From NCBI GenBank assembly GCA_029560455.1, contig JAKQKW010000500.1, forward strand, positions 1-12,617: 12,617 nt of DNA, given 5' to 3'. The translations under genes and the position numbers were made by a program. The number at the start of each line of letters is the position of its first letter. Position 1 is the stretch's first letter. Shown piece after piece: positions 1-5,890 of the stretch. Below the pieces are notes generated by a model. It searched no databases and was not told the origin of the DNA. It was given only the letters and a program-made list of their open reading frames with translations. Source of the stretch: Candidatus Rifleibacteriota bacterium (GTDB taxonomy: Bacteria > Riflebacteria > Ozemobacteria > Ozemobacterales > Ozemobacteraceae).

Positions 1-547
1 AAACTATGCCCTTCTGAGCCTCTTCGACCTCGTAGTTGGCATCGATTAACAAAGACAACAGAACATTTTCGACATCATCGCCGACATACCCGGCTTCAGT
101 GAAGCTGGTGCAGTCGCCTATGGCAAAAGGTACCCGCAGAATCTTGGAAAGAGTGCGGGCAAGCAGTGTTTTCCCGCTGCCAGTAGGGCCGAGTAAAAGA
201 ATATTGGACTTTTCGAATTCAACATCACTGTCGTCGATCATCGACAGAATTTTGTAATGATTGTAAACGGCAAGCGAAATAACTTTTTTAGCTGTTTCCT
301 GGCCGATAACGTATTCAGAAAGGGCGTCAAAAATTTTGCGGGGAGAGTATTCTCTGACGATCTGTTGCAGATTGACCTTGTTACTCTGTTCGCCAGCCTG
401 AACGCTGCCTTTCTGGCTGGCATCCTTTTTGACGAAAATATCGGTTGCGGTAGATACGCAGCTTTTGCAAAGCAAGACTCCATCAGTATTACGAACAAAA
501 TCACCGCCACGACGAAGGTCTTTTCCACAAAAAAAACAGTTATTCAT
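1..547 (-). CDS. clpX: ATP-dependent Clp protease ATP-binding subunit ClpX (N-terminal part, cut by window edge)
   Basis: ClpX is the AAA+ unfoldase that recognises tagged or native substrates in the cytoplasm and threads them into the ClpP peptidase. The first 182 codons are visible. The gene runs off the left edge just before the Walker B segment, whose Tyr codon begins at base 1. The N-terminal zinc-binding domain has four cysteines (C4, C7, C27, C30). A linker follows, then the AAA+ entry motif YVIGQ (79-83), the family motif AVYNHYK (93-99), Walker A GPTGSGKT (120-127) and the ClpX signature [11 protein letters not shown] (151-161). The ATG at 547-545 is preceded by GGAG about 8 bases upstream. 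Most bacteria carry clpP directly upstream. Here the upstream neighbour is an unrelated secreted peptidase closed by a terminator, so clpX should have its own promoter. Visible motifs match the family closely. Confidence 0.97.
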   Translation of the reverse strand, partial: MNNCFFCGKDLRRGGDFVRNTDGVLLCKSCVSTATDIFVKKDASQKGSVQAGEQSNKVNLQQIVREYSPRKIFDALSEYVIGQETAKKVISLAVYNHYKILSMIDDSDVEFEKSNILLLGPTGSGKTLLARTLSKILRVPFAIGDCTSFTEAGYVGDDVENVLLSLLIDANYEVEEAQKGIV

Positions 548-723
548 TTTATTCTCCAGCGCTAATCAGGTGTGACATAAAAATTGAATCGAATCCTTTT
601 CGGTCATCGCTTGTGTTTGTTGTGGCCATCGAGCCAAAAACCAGAACTGCAAAAAAAGAACCCGAAAGCTTCGAAATATCTTTTAATTCTACCTCAAATC
701 AGAACTGACATAAAGAGCTAAAT
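548..723 (-). promoter_or_regulatory. clpX 5' region with a repeated motif and a possible -10 box
   Basis: This non-coding stretch lies between the terminator of the upstream peptidase gene and clpX. It contains a gapped direct repeat, AATCAG-N3-TGACATAAA in plus-strand reading, at 564-581 and 697-714. It also has a TAGAAT hexamer (minus strand, 691-686) followed by AAAA. The same TAGAATTAAAA string occurs in the likely promoter of the peptidase gene. A hexamer 17 bp upstream (714-709, TTTATG) is a poor -35 match and lies inside one of the repeat copies. The promoter assignment is therefore weak, and the repeat may be a regulator site or chance. Confidence 0.3.
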
Positions 724-760
724 AAAAAAAAACTGCCGCATTACGCGGCAGTTTTTTTTT
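724..760 (-). terminator. Rho-independent terminator after the zinc peptidase gene
   Basis: The stem CTGCCGC (733-739) pairs with GCGGCAG (745-751) around a 5-base loop. The stem is extended by an A-run pairing with a T-run (about 724-732 with 752-760). On the minus strand it lies just past the peptidase stop codon at 769-771 and ends in a long T-run. It is symmetrical, so it could also stop plus-strand transcripts. Confidence 0.9.
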
Positions 761-768
761 AAGATCGC

Positions 769-2406
769 TTACATTTCGCCGTGAACTTCTTTGAATTTTT
801 TGATTCTCTTGAGGTCCTCGCCGGTGAGAACTGCGCCATTGTAGCTGGCAGCAACAATACCGCGCTTTGCAAATATTTTTTCGAGAGCTTCAAGGTTCTT
901 GCCTTCGAACAGGTTTTTATCGGCGGTAACCAGAGCGTTGTAGCCATCGATGAATTTCGGGCGGCTGCCGTTGAGATAAAAATGACTCTTGAAAATGAGC
1001 TGGTCTGCATCTTTCTTGCCGATAGCTTTTCTGATATCCCAGAGAACGGCTCCCCAGATTTTGCCGTCGGCATGAACTTCGCCGTGAATGTCTTCAGGGT
1101 AGTGCAGGTCATTCTCAACTGTTCTCAGGTAGGGTTTTCCCATTTTGGCCACGGCCCATTCGCCGAGAAGGGGATCGTTCGTCACTGAGCAGGCAAAGTA
1201 GTCGGCCTGACCTTCGTTGATTGCGCCAGACTCAGCGCTGTATGCCAGGTAAGTTATAGAGTTGAGAACTGCGTGCGAGTATTCATGAAACGCAATACCG
1301 GCTTCACGGGCCAAAGAATTGAATTTGTTACCGTCACCAAAGGCAAGTTTGCCTTCCATGGGGCTGAAATAGGCATTGTCATAATTGGTGCCGAGATGAA
1401 CGACTGCTTTGATGGGTCTGTCGAGCTTGGTGTGACCCAGACCACTGAAAAAATCATGGATAGTAGTAATGTAGTTATACATGCCAACTTCGTCGAAGTG
1501 GGTATTATCAGGGGTGTAGATGTGGCTGTCTTCTTCGTTCACTGATTCAGGACCATCTTCATTATCGACAGCAACCCATTTACCGGTAAGAGTATTGGTA
1601 GTGAGGTGATAGAGGGGTTCTTCGGTGATGCCGCAACGTATCGGATTAGTCACATAGACAGCACCCAGACCGGTTTTAAAATTCATATCATTGTTCACAT
1701 ACATCACAGAACCGTCTTCTGCGTTTATGATTACTTCCCAGTCGCCGAGAGGTTCTTCGACTGCTATTCTGGCAACATAAGCCATTTTGCCCTTGCCATC
1801 ATTGTCAGCAACTACACGCAGTTCGGCATCAGGCATCACTCTGAACTTTTTGCCCCCGATAGCTTCGCGGGCTCTGCCAATTGCCTGGTATTTGCTAAGA
1901 ATGATTTCATTGTCGATATCCTTGATGGTCGGGAAAGATCCGTTGGCGAGAGTCACAACACCTTCAGCATCTATATGCAATTCGACCAGAGCTTCGTGAA
2001 CCGGTACACCGTCGATATTCATCTGAAAAGCCACGTGGTTAACATCGCCACTGGCTTCAGCACGAACCAGGCGGAGGTAATCCACATCGCGACTCTCGGG
2101 AAGATTGAAAACTTTGCCGTGTTCTTCAATGTAGGCTTTGGCAGCCAGAACAGGGTTGCCACTCAGAGGCGAAGACAATTTACCACGAACGCTCGACAAT
2201 CTCTGACCGTCTTCGGTTACCGAAACCATATCGATGCCATCGACAAGAATTTTACTGGCAAAAAGATTGCGAATAAATTCAGAGCTGACAACCACCTTTT
2301 TATTTGATTTTTTCGCAGCATTGATGGTGGTCGGAGAAGCATCGAAAGCGAATGCCTGTGTACAACAAAAAAACGAACCGAGGGCAACAGCCAGAATTTT
2401 CTTCAT
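769..2406 (-). CDS. Secreted FTP-domain zinc metallopeptidase, M4/M36 (thermolysin/fungalysin) type
   Basis: This 545-residue protein is a predicted exported gluzincin protease. A signal peptide occupies residues 1-20, with likely cleavage after AFA. Residues about 40-100 resemble the fungalysin/thermolysin propeptide (FTP). Residues about 120-240 resemble the inhibitory PepSY-like part, with VAFQMNIDGVPVHEALVELH and GDWEVIINAEDGSVMYV. The catalytic domain carries the zinc motif HEYSH (374-378), with E375 as the catalytic base. The third zinc ligand is E398 in GAINEGQAD. A downstream His in VHADGKIWGAVLWD (H445) sits where M4 and M36 enzymes place their transition-state His, and the WGAVLWD wording is closer to M36. 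All expected catalytic residues are present, so it should be active after propeptide removal. GGAGG lies about 11 bases before the ATG. The gene is monocistronic with a terminator at 724-760. Its substrate is unknown. The M4 versus M36 assignment is not certain. Confidence 0.9.
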   Translation of the reverse strand: MKKILAVALGSFFCCTQAFAFDASPTTINAAKKSNKKVVVSSEFIRNLFASKILVDGIDMVSVTEDGQRLSSVRGKLSSPLSGNPVLAAKAYIEEHGKVFNLPESRDVDYLRLVRAEASGDVNHVAFQMNIDGVPVHEALVELHIDAEGVVTLANGSFPTIKDIDNEIILSKYQAIGRAREAIGGKKFRVMPDAELRVVADNDGKGKMAYVARIAVEEPLGDWEVIINAEDGSVMYVNNDMNFKTGLGAVYVTNPIRCGITEEPLYHLTTNTLTGKWVAVDNEDGPESVNEEDSHIYTPDNTHFDEVGMYNYITTIHDFFSGLGHTKLDRPIKAVVHLGTNYDNAYFSPMEGKLAFGDGNKFNSLAREAGIAFHEYSHAVLNSITYLAYSAESGAINEGQADYFACSVTNDPLLGEWAVAKMGKPYLRTVENDLHYPEDIHGEVHADGKIWGAVLWDIRKAIGKKDADQLIFKSHFYLNGSRPKFIDGYNALVTADKNLFEGKNLEALEKIFAKRGIVAASYNGAVLTGEDLKRIKKFKEVHGEM

Positions 2407-2444
2407 GGGGTCTTAATCCTCCAAGTTTGATAACGGATTTTTTA

Positions 2445-2473
2445 ATTCTAACACCAAATAAAAATACCCGCAA
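2445..2473 (-). promoter_or_regulatory. Likely sigma70 promoter of the zinc peptidase gene
   Basis: On the minus strand a TTGCGG hexamer (2473-2468) is followed after exactly 17 bp by TAGAAT (2450-2445). The -10 matches consensus at five of six positions and the -35 only at TTG. The predicted start of transcription is about 30 bases upstream of the peptidase ATG. The ribosome site GGAGG lies in between. Confidence 0.5.
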
Positions 2474-2503
2474 GAAACAAGCGCCGTAAATTTCTTTTCT
2501 ATA

Positions 2504-2542
2504 CAGAAAACCGGCAGAGATAAAATCTCTGCCGGTTTTCTG
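2504..2542 (-). terminator. Terminator of the tRNA cluster
   Basis: A perfect 17-bp inverted repeat (2504-2520 and 2526-2542) encloses a 5-base A/T loop and has a G/C-rich core CCGGCAGAGA. On the minus strand the core is followed by TTTTCTG. It starts 3 bases beyond the last tRNA-Glu, so it should end the tRNA transcript. Confidence 0.85.
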
Positions 2543-2544
2543 CA

Positions 2545-2617
2545 CGCCCCCTGAGGGATTCGAACCCTCGTCGCAGCCTTGAAAGGGCTGTGTCCTGGGC
2601 CCCTAGACGAAGGGGGC
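2545..2617 (-). tRNA. tRNA-Glu (TTC), copy 2 in transcription order
   Basis: A 73-base cloverleaf read on the minus strand. The acceptor stem GCCCCCT pairs with AGGGGGC, with discriminator G. The D arm region is TCGTCTAGGGGCCCAGGAC. The anticodon stem CAGCC/GGCTG holds loop CTTTCAA with anticodon TTC. The T arm contains GGTTCGAATCC. It is identical over its full length to the copy at 2662-2734. The 3' CCA is not encoded and must be added by a nucleotidyltransferase. Confidence 0.97.
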
Positions 2618-2632
2618 ATAAACTCTTCTACA

Positions 2633-2652
2633 ATCGACCGGGCCGGGTCGAT
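2633..2652 (-). other. Small hairpin in the spacer between the two tRNA-Glu genes
   Basis: ATCGACC and GGTCGAT form a 7-bp stem around a 6-base G/C loop. No T-run follows on the minus strand, so it is not a standard terminator. It may mark a processing site of the tRNA precursor (inference). Confidence 0.4.
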
Positions 2653-2661
2653 ATCTATCAG

Positions 2662-2734
2662 CGCCCCCTGAGGGATTCGAACCCTCGTCGCAGCCTTGAA
2701 AGGGCTGTGTCCTGGGCCCCTAGACGAAGGGGGC
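2662..2734 (-). tRNA. tRNA-Glu (TTC), copy 1 in transcription order
   Basis: This is an identical 73-base copy of the tRNA-Glu at 2545-2617, with the same acceptor stem, anticodon TTC in loop CTTTCAA, T arm and discriminator G. The two copies are offset by 117 bp. Their spacers differ from the flanking sequence, so the identity is confined to the tRNA itself. No CCA is encoded. Confidence 0.97.
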
Positions 2735-2756
2735 TGATAAACATTCTCGCGAGCAT

Positions 2757-2830
2757 TGGGCCCAGCAGGACTTGAACCTGCGACAATCCGGTTATGAGCC
2801 GGAGGCTCTAACCAACTGAGCTATAGGCCC
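2757..2830 (-). tRNA. tRNA with anticodon CAT, probably tRNA-Ile2 (lysidine type)
   Basis: A 74-base cloverleaf on the minus strand. The acceptor GGGCCTA pairs with TGGGCCC, including one T-G wobble, and the discriminator is A. The D arm is AGCTCAGTTGGTTAGAGC. The anticodon stem TCCGG/CCGGA has loop CTCATAA. The T arm is GCAGGTTCAAGTCCTGC. The anticodon CAT leaves three options: initiator Met, elongator Met, or Ile2 modified by TilS. C4-G69 and C5-G68 in the acceptor stem, and a stem like that of common tRNA-Ile(GAT), favour Ile2. A fully paired G1-C72 argues against initiator Met. No CCA is encoded. It is the first gene of the tRNA cluster. Confidence 0.9.
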
Positions 2831-2844
2831 GCGACGCGAAAATT

Positions 2845-2873
2845 ATCTTATCATATAGCGCTTTTTGATGCAA
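2845..2873 (-). promoter_or_regulatory. Strong sigma70 promoter of the tRNA cluster
   Basis: On the minus strand TTGCAT (2873-2868) and TAAGAT (2850-2845) are separated by exactly 17 bp. A TGA before the -10 gives an extended -10 (TGnTAAGAT). The start of transcription should fall about 7-9 bases upstream of the first tRNA base at 2830. The promoter lies only 9 bases beyond the rpoD stop codon, and no terminator lies between, so rpoD transcripts may also read into the tRNAs. Confidence 0.75.
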
Positions 2874-2882
2874 GCACTTTTT

Positions 2883-4016
2883 TTATTCCATGTAGAATTC
2901 TTTGAGTTTCTTCGAGCGACTCGGGTGGCGCAGCTTTCTGAGCGCCTTCGCTTCGATCTGGCGAATGCGTTCGCGGGTGACACCGAACTTCTGGCCGACT
3001 TCTTCAAGAGTTCTCTGCCAGCCATCTTCAAGGCCAAAACGATACTTGATGACCCGCGACTCACGTTCGGTAAGCGTCGCCAGCACCTTGTTGATCTGCT
3101 CTTTGAGAATCAGGTTGAAAGCGGTTTCTGCCGGTGGCAGAGCCGATTTGTCTTCGACGAAATCGCCAAGATGCGAGTCTTCTTCGCCATTGATCGGAGT
3201 TTCGAGCGAAATCGGGTCCATGGCGGTTTTCATGATATTCTTGACTTTTTCGACCGGCAGGCCGACTTCGACAGCCAGTTCTTCTACCGCCGGGTCGCGG
3301 CCAAGTTTCTGCACCAGTTTGCGCGACGCCTTGCGCAGCTTGTTGATCGTTTCGACCATGTGTACCGGAATGCGTATCGTTCTGGCCTGGTCGGCGATTG
3401 CACGGGTAATAGCCTGCCTGATCCACCAGATAGCATAGGTGGAGAATTTGTACCCTTTGCGGTATTTGAATTTTTCAACGGCGCGAATCAGCCCCTGGTT
3501 GCCTTCCTGGATCAGATCGAGAAACAGGAGGCCACGTTTGGTATATTTTTTGGCAACAGAAACGACCAGCCTGAGGTTGGCTTCGATCAGCTTGCGCTGT
3601 GCTTCGAGATCGCCGTGTTCGATGCGTTTGGCAAGCGTCACTTCTTCCTGCATGGTCAGAAGTCTTATTTTGCCGATTTCTCGCAGATACACCCGCACTG
3701 AGTCGTCGATATCGTCGAAATCCTGCTGCTGTTTGTCTTCTTCTTCCTTTTTTTCTTCGGCGACCGGAAGTTTCTTGTCGAGACGCACTTCATCGTCGTC
3801 AACCAGCTCGACGTTTTTATCCATCAGCTCGTTGATGACCTCTTCGAAAACTTCGGTAGGCAGGCCGTCGGGCAGCACACGGTTGATCTCCTGGTAAGAG
3901 AGATAACCCTGACGGGTCCCGATTTCTATGAGTTCAGCCCGGATATCTTCTATGGTCCGGGGTTCGTTCTTCTTAGTAACTTTACTTTTGGCTTGTGTTG
4001 CCTGCTCTGTTGTCAT
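2883..4016 (-). CDS. rpoD: Primary sigma factor RpoD (SigA, sigma70 group 1)
   Basis: The housekeeping sigma subunit directs RNA polymerase core to -10/-35 promoters. The protein has 377 residues, typical of the short SigA form lacking the long non-conserved insert of E. coli. Region 1.1 lies at about 18-80, followed by an acidic/charged linker (86-104). Region 1.2 starts with [12 protein letters not shown] (104-115). Region 2 spans about 140-215, with core-binding [10 protein letters not shown] (167-176) and -10-reading [19 protein letters not shown] (188-206). Region 3 follows from about 217. Region 4.2 has the -35 helix-turn-helix [20 protein letters not shown] (336-355), then the standard C-terminal SRSKKLKEF. 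One deviation is Ile196, where most group 1 sigmas have Thr in YATWW. GAGGG lies about 6 bases before the ATG. The gene follows dnaG by 25 bases and is probably co-transcribed from the promoter at 5859-5887. Confidence 0.97.
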   Translation of the reverse strand: MTTEQATQAKSKVTKKNEPRTIEDIRAELIEIGTRQGYLSYQEINRVLPDGLPTEVFEEVINELMDKNVELVDDDEVRLDKKLPVAEEKKEEEDKQQQDFDDIDDSVRVYLREIGKIRLLTMQEEVTLAKRIEHGDLEAQRKLIEANLRLVVSVAKKYTKRGLLFLDLIQEGNQGLIRAVEKFKYRKGYKFSTYAIWWIRQAITRAIADQARTIRIPVHMVETINKLRKASRKLVQKLGRDPAVEELAVEVGLPVEKVKNIMKTAMDPISLETPINGEEDSHLGDFVEDKSALPPAETAFNLILKEQINKVLATLTERESRVIKYRFGLEDGWQRTLEEVGQKFGVTRERIRQIEAKALRKLRHPSRSKKLKEFYME

Positions 4017-4041
4017 AATTTTCCCTCGTTACTGGAGTGAA

Positions 4042-5814
4042 TCAATACAGCGTTTCGATCTTTCGCCTTACATCGAGCTGTTCCATGCTCAGACGCGCGA
4101 TAACAGAATCATCGCCGCCACGTTCCGCCTCACGGATCTTCTGCTGAATCTCTTTGAGTTCAGCATCGAGCCGGCTTTTCACCAGCCCCTTCACACATTC
4201 CATGAAGGGTTCAGGCTGGCGGTCTTCGAGAGTGGTAATCAGCTCACTGAGCCGCGAAATCAGACTGGCGTCATCGAGTGCTGCTAAAATCTCTGCGGGC
4301 TTTAACGAACCACCAGCCGCTTCCTGTTGAAAGCTTATTGCTTCAAATATCTGACGTAAGCGGGGGTCGGAAAAATCGCCGGGGCCAAGCAGTGCTCTGA
4401 CTCTGTCGAGTTCTTCAGGGTGCTCGAGCAGGTGTTTGAGCACCCACTCCTGCCTCTGAATCTCAGCATTCAGCCTTGGTGATATAAATGTCCTTTTCTT
4501 CTGAGCTTCCTCAGAGCGTGGGGCCTCCCTGCCCTCAAATTCTTTTTCCAGAACGTGTTGGTCCATATCCAGCAGTTTCGAGATTTTACGGATCACTTCG
4601 CTTCTCGCAATTGAACTGTGAATAGCTGGAACCAGTTCCTTAAACTCCTGGATAAGCTTCTGCTTAACCGGAATCTCAAGAGGAGGCTTCAGGCCACGGG
4701 TATGAGTCTCAATGAGAAAAGTATATATATCAGTTGCTTTTTCAAGCAAAATTTTGAAGTTTTCAGCGCCTTCGCGGGTAACAAAACTGTCAGGATCGTC
4801 AGTTGGGTCAGGGAAAGCCACAACTCTGGCATTTACCGGCGCATCCTTCTGCAGGGAAATGGCGCGCAGCGTCGCTCTCTGCCCGGCGGCGTCGGCGTCG
4901 TAGCAGAAGTAGAGCGTTTCGCAGTTGCGGGCAAGCATATGAATCTGCTCAGCCGAAATGGCGGTTCCGAGGGAGGCGACAACATTTTTGATGCCATTCT
5001 GAAAAAGACTTATGGCATCGAGATAGCCTTCGACGACGATGACCGAGTTAAGGCGTCTGGCAACCGGCACCGCTTCGCGAAAGTTGAAAAGCATGCGCCG
5101 CTTGTTGAAGGTCTCGCTTTCGGCACTGTTAAGGTATTTTGGCTCGTCTTCCGGCGACATCACCCTGCCGCCAAAGCCGGCAACCCGGCCATGAATGTCG
5201 AGAATCGGAATCATCAGACGATTGCGGAAAACGTCGTAGAACCCCTCGCCCTGCCCACGTGCCTTTATCAGACCAGCTCTTTCGAGACTGGCAAGGTCTT
5301 CAGGGGTTTTACCGAGGCGATGTACAATTGAATCCCAGGCGTTGGGAGCAAAGCCGATGCGGAATTTCTTCGCAGTTTCGCCGTTGATTTTGCGCTTTTT
5401 AAGATAGTCGCGGGCAACCGTGCCGGCCGAACTGTCGTACAGGCAGGATTCGAAAAACTTTGCCGCCCGATCAAGATAATTGTAGAGGTCAGCCTTCTTC
5501 TCGAAGTCGGGATCGTTTTCGCGGGGAATTTCGATAGCTTCACGTTCTGCCAGAAACTTGACCACCTCAGGGAAAGTCATATGTTCGAGTTCCATCAGAA
5601 ATGAGAAAACATCGCCGCCTTTACCACAGCCAAAGCAGTGATAAATCTGCTTGTCGGTCACGACATGAAAGCTTGGGGTTTTTTCTTTATGGAACGGGCA
5701 GAGCGCCTTGTAATTATGACCAGAAGGAATCAGTCGTACATGCTCGCCGATTATCTGAATGATATCGGTTCTCTCGCGAATCATCGCTATTATTTCGCTC
5801 GAAATAAAGCCCAA
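4042..5814 (-). CDS. dnaG: DNA primase DnaG (TTG start)
   Basis: Primase makes the RNA primers for lagging-strand synthesis and binds replicative helicase through its C-terminal domain. From the chosen start it has 590 residues, a usual length. The N-terminal CHC2-type zinc domain shows CPFHKEKTPSFH and CFGCGKGGD (C39, H42, C60, C63). The RNA polymerase basic motif is FRNRLMIPI (about 196-204). The Toprim core contains EGYLD (E262 to D266) and DADAAG (306-311). The C-terminal helicase-binding region (about 450-590) is less conserved. No ATG suits the family's N-terminus. TTG at 5814 gives MGFISSEII, matching DnaG beginnings, and has GCGAGG with a 6-base T spacer. A longer frame from TTG at 5859 has no ribosome site, and that codon falls in the likely -10 box. 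The internal ATG at 5784 would trim the conserved N-terminus. The gene is followed by rpoD; no rpsU is adjacent. Confidence 0.96.
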   Translation of the reverse strand: MGFISSEIIAMIRERTDIIQIIGEHVRLIPSGHNYKALCPFHKEKTPSFHVVTDKQIYHCFGCGKGGDVFSFLMELEHMTFPEVVKFLAEREAIEIPRENDPDFEKKADLYNYLDRAAKFFESCLYDSSAGTVARDYLKKRKINGETAKKFRIGFAPNAWDSIVHRLGKTPEDLASLERAGLIKARGQGEGFYDVFRNRLMIPILDIHGRVAGFGGRVMSPEDEPKYLNSAESETFNKRRMLFNFREAVPVARRLNSVIVVEGYLDAISLFQNGIKNVVASLGTAISAEQIHMLARNCETLYFCYDADAAGQRATLRAISLQKDAPVNARVVAFPDPTDDPDSFVTREGAENFKILLEKATDIYTFLIETHTRGLKPPLEIPVKQKLIQEFKELVPAIHSSIARSEVIRKISKLLDMDQHVLEKEFEGREAPRSEEAQKKRTFISPRLNAEIQRQEWVLKHLLEHPEELDRVRALLGPGDFSDPRLRQIFEAISFQQEAAGGSLKPAEILAALDDASLISRLSELITTLEDRQPEPFMECVKGLVKSRLDAELKEIQQKIREAERGGDDSVIARLSMEQLDVRRKIETLY

Positions 5815-5820
5815 AAAAAA

Positions 5821-5826
5821 CCTCGC
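5821..5826 (-). promoter_or_regulatory. Ribosome binding site that sets the TTG start of dnaG
   Basis: GCGAGG on the minus strand is followed by six T residues and then TTG. The spacing is ideal for initiation at 5814. No comparable purine-rich site precedes the other in-frame candidates. Confidence 0.75.
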
Positions 5827-5858
5827 GTAAAACGTACATGACCTTGGTCGAATTTTCA

Positions 5859-5887
5859 ATATTAATACCGAAGCATTCGAAAGTCAA
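5859..5887 (-). promoter_or_regulatory. Sigma70 promoter of dnaG-rpoD
   Basis: On the minus strand TTGACT (5887-5882) matches the -35 consensus at five of six positions. After 17 bp it is followed by TAATAT (5864-5859), a four of six match to the -10. It lies 3 bases beyond the stop codon of the upstream membrane-protein gene. The implied leader before the dnaG TTG at 5814 is about 38 bases. This gives dnaG-rpoD a transcript independent of the gene upstream. Confidence 0.6.
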
Positions 5888-5890
5888 GAG

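Noticed and set aside
238..565. Overlapping short frames on both strands (238-528 minus, 257-565 plus)
   Set aside because: Both are out-of-frame shadows of clpX, whose own frame runs 547 to the left edge.
1606..2307. 233-codon plus-strand open frame opposite the zinc peptidase
   Set aside because: The minus strand encodes a full peptidase with all catalytic residues. The antisense frame has no signal peptide, domain or ribosome site.
769..2406. Lipoprotein signal in the zinc peptidase (two cysteines in the leader)
   Set aside because: The residues before the cysteines (SFFCC) do not form a lipobox, and a standard AFA signal peptidase I site follows.
2545..2734. Repeat-spacer look in the 2.5-2.7 kb region, considered as a CRISPR or mobile element
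   Set aside because: The two repeats are complete tRNA-Glu genes. There is no third unit, no cas gene and no integrase or attachment duplication nearby.
2865..3701. 278-codon open frame on the plus strand opposite rpoD
   Set aside because: It is antisense to the clearly conserved RpoD and resembles no known protein. It is a by-product of rpoD codon bias.
4618..5331. 237-codon plus-strand open frame opposite dnaG
   Set aside because: It lies entirely antisense to the DnaG Toprim region and has no recognisable features.
5815..5859. Longer dnaG reading frame from TTG at 5859
   Set aside because: It has no ribosome site, the extra 15 residues are unlike DnaG, and the codon overlaps the probable -10 box.
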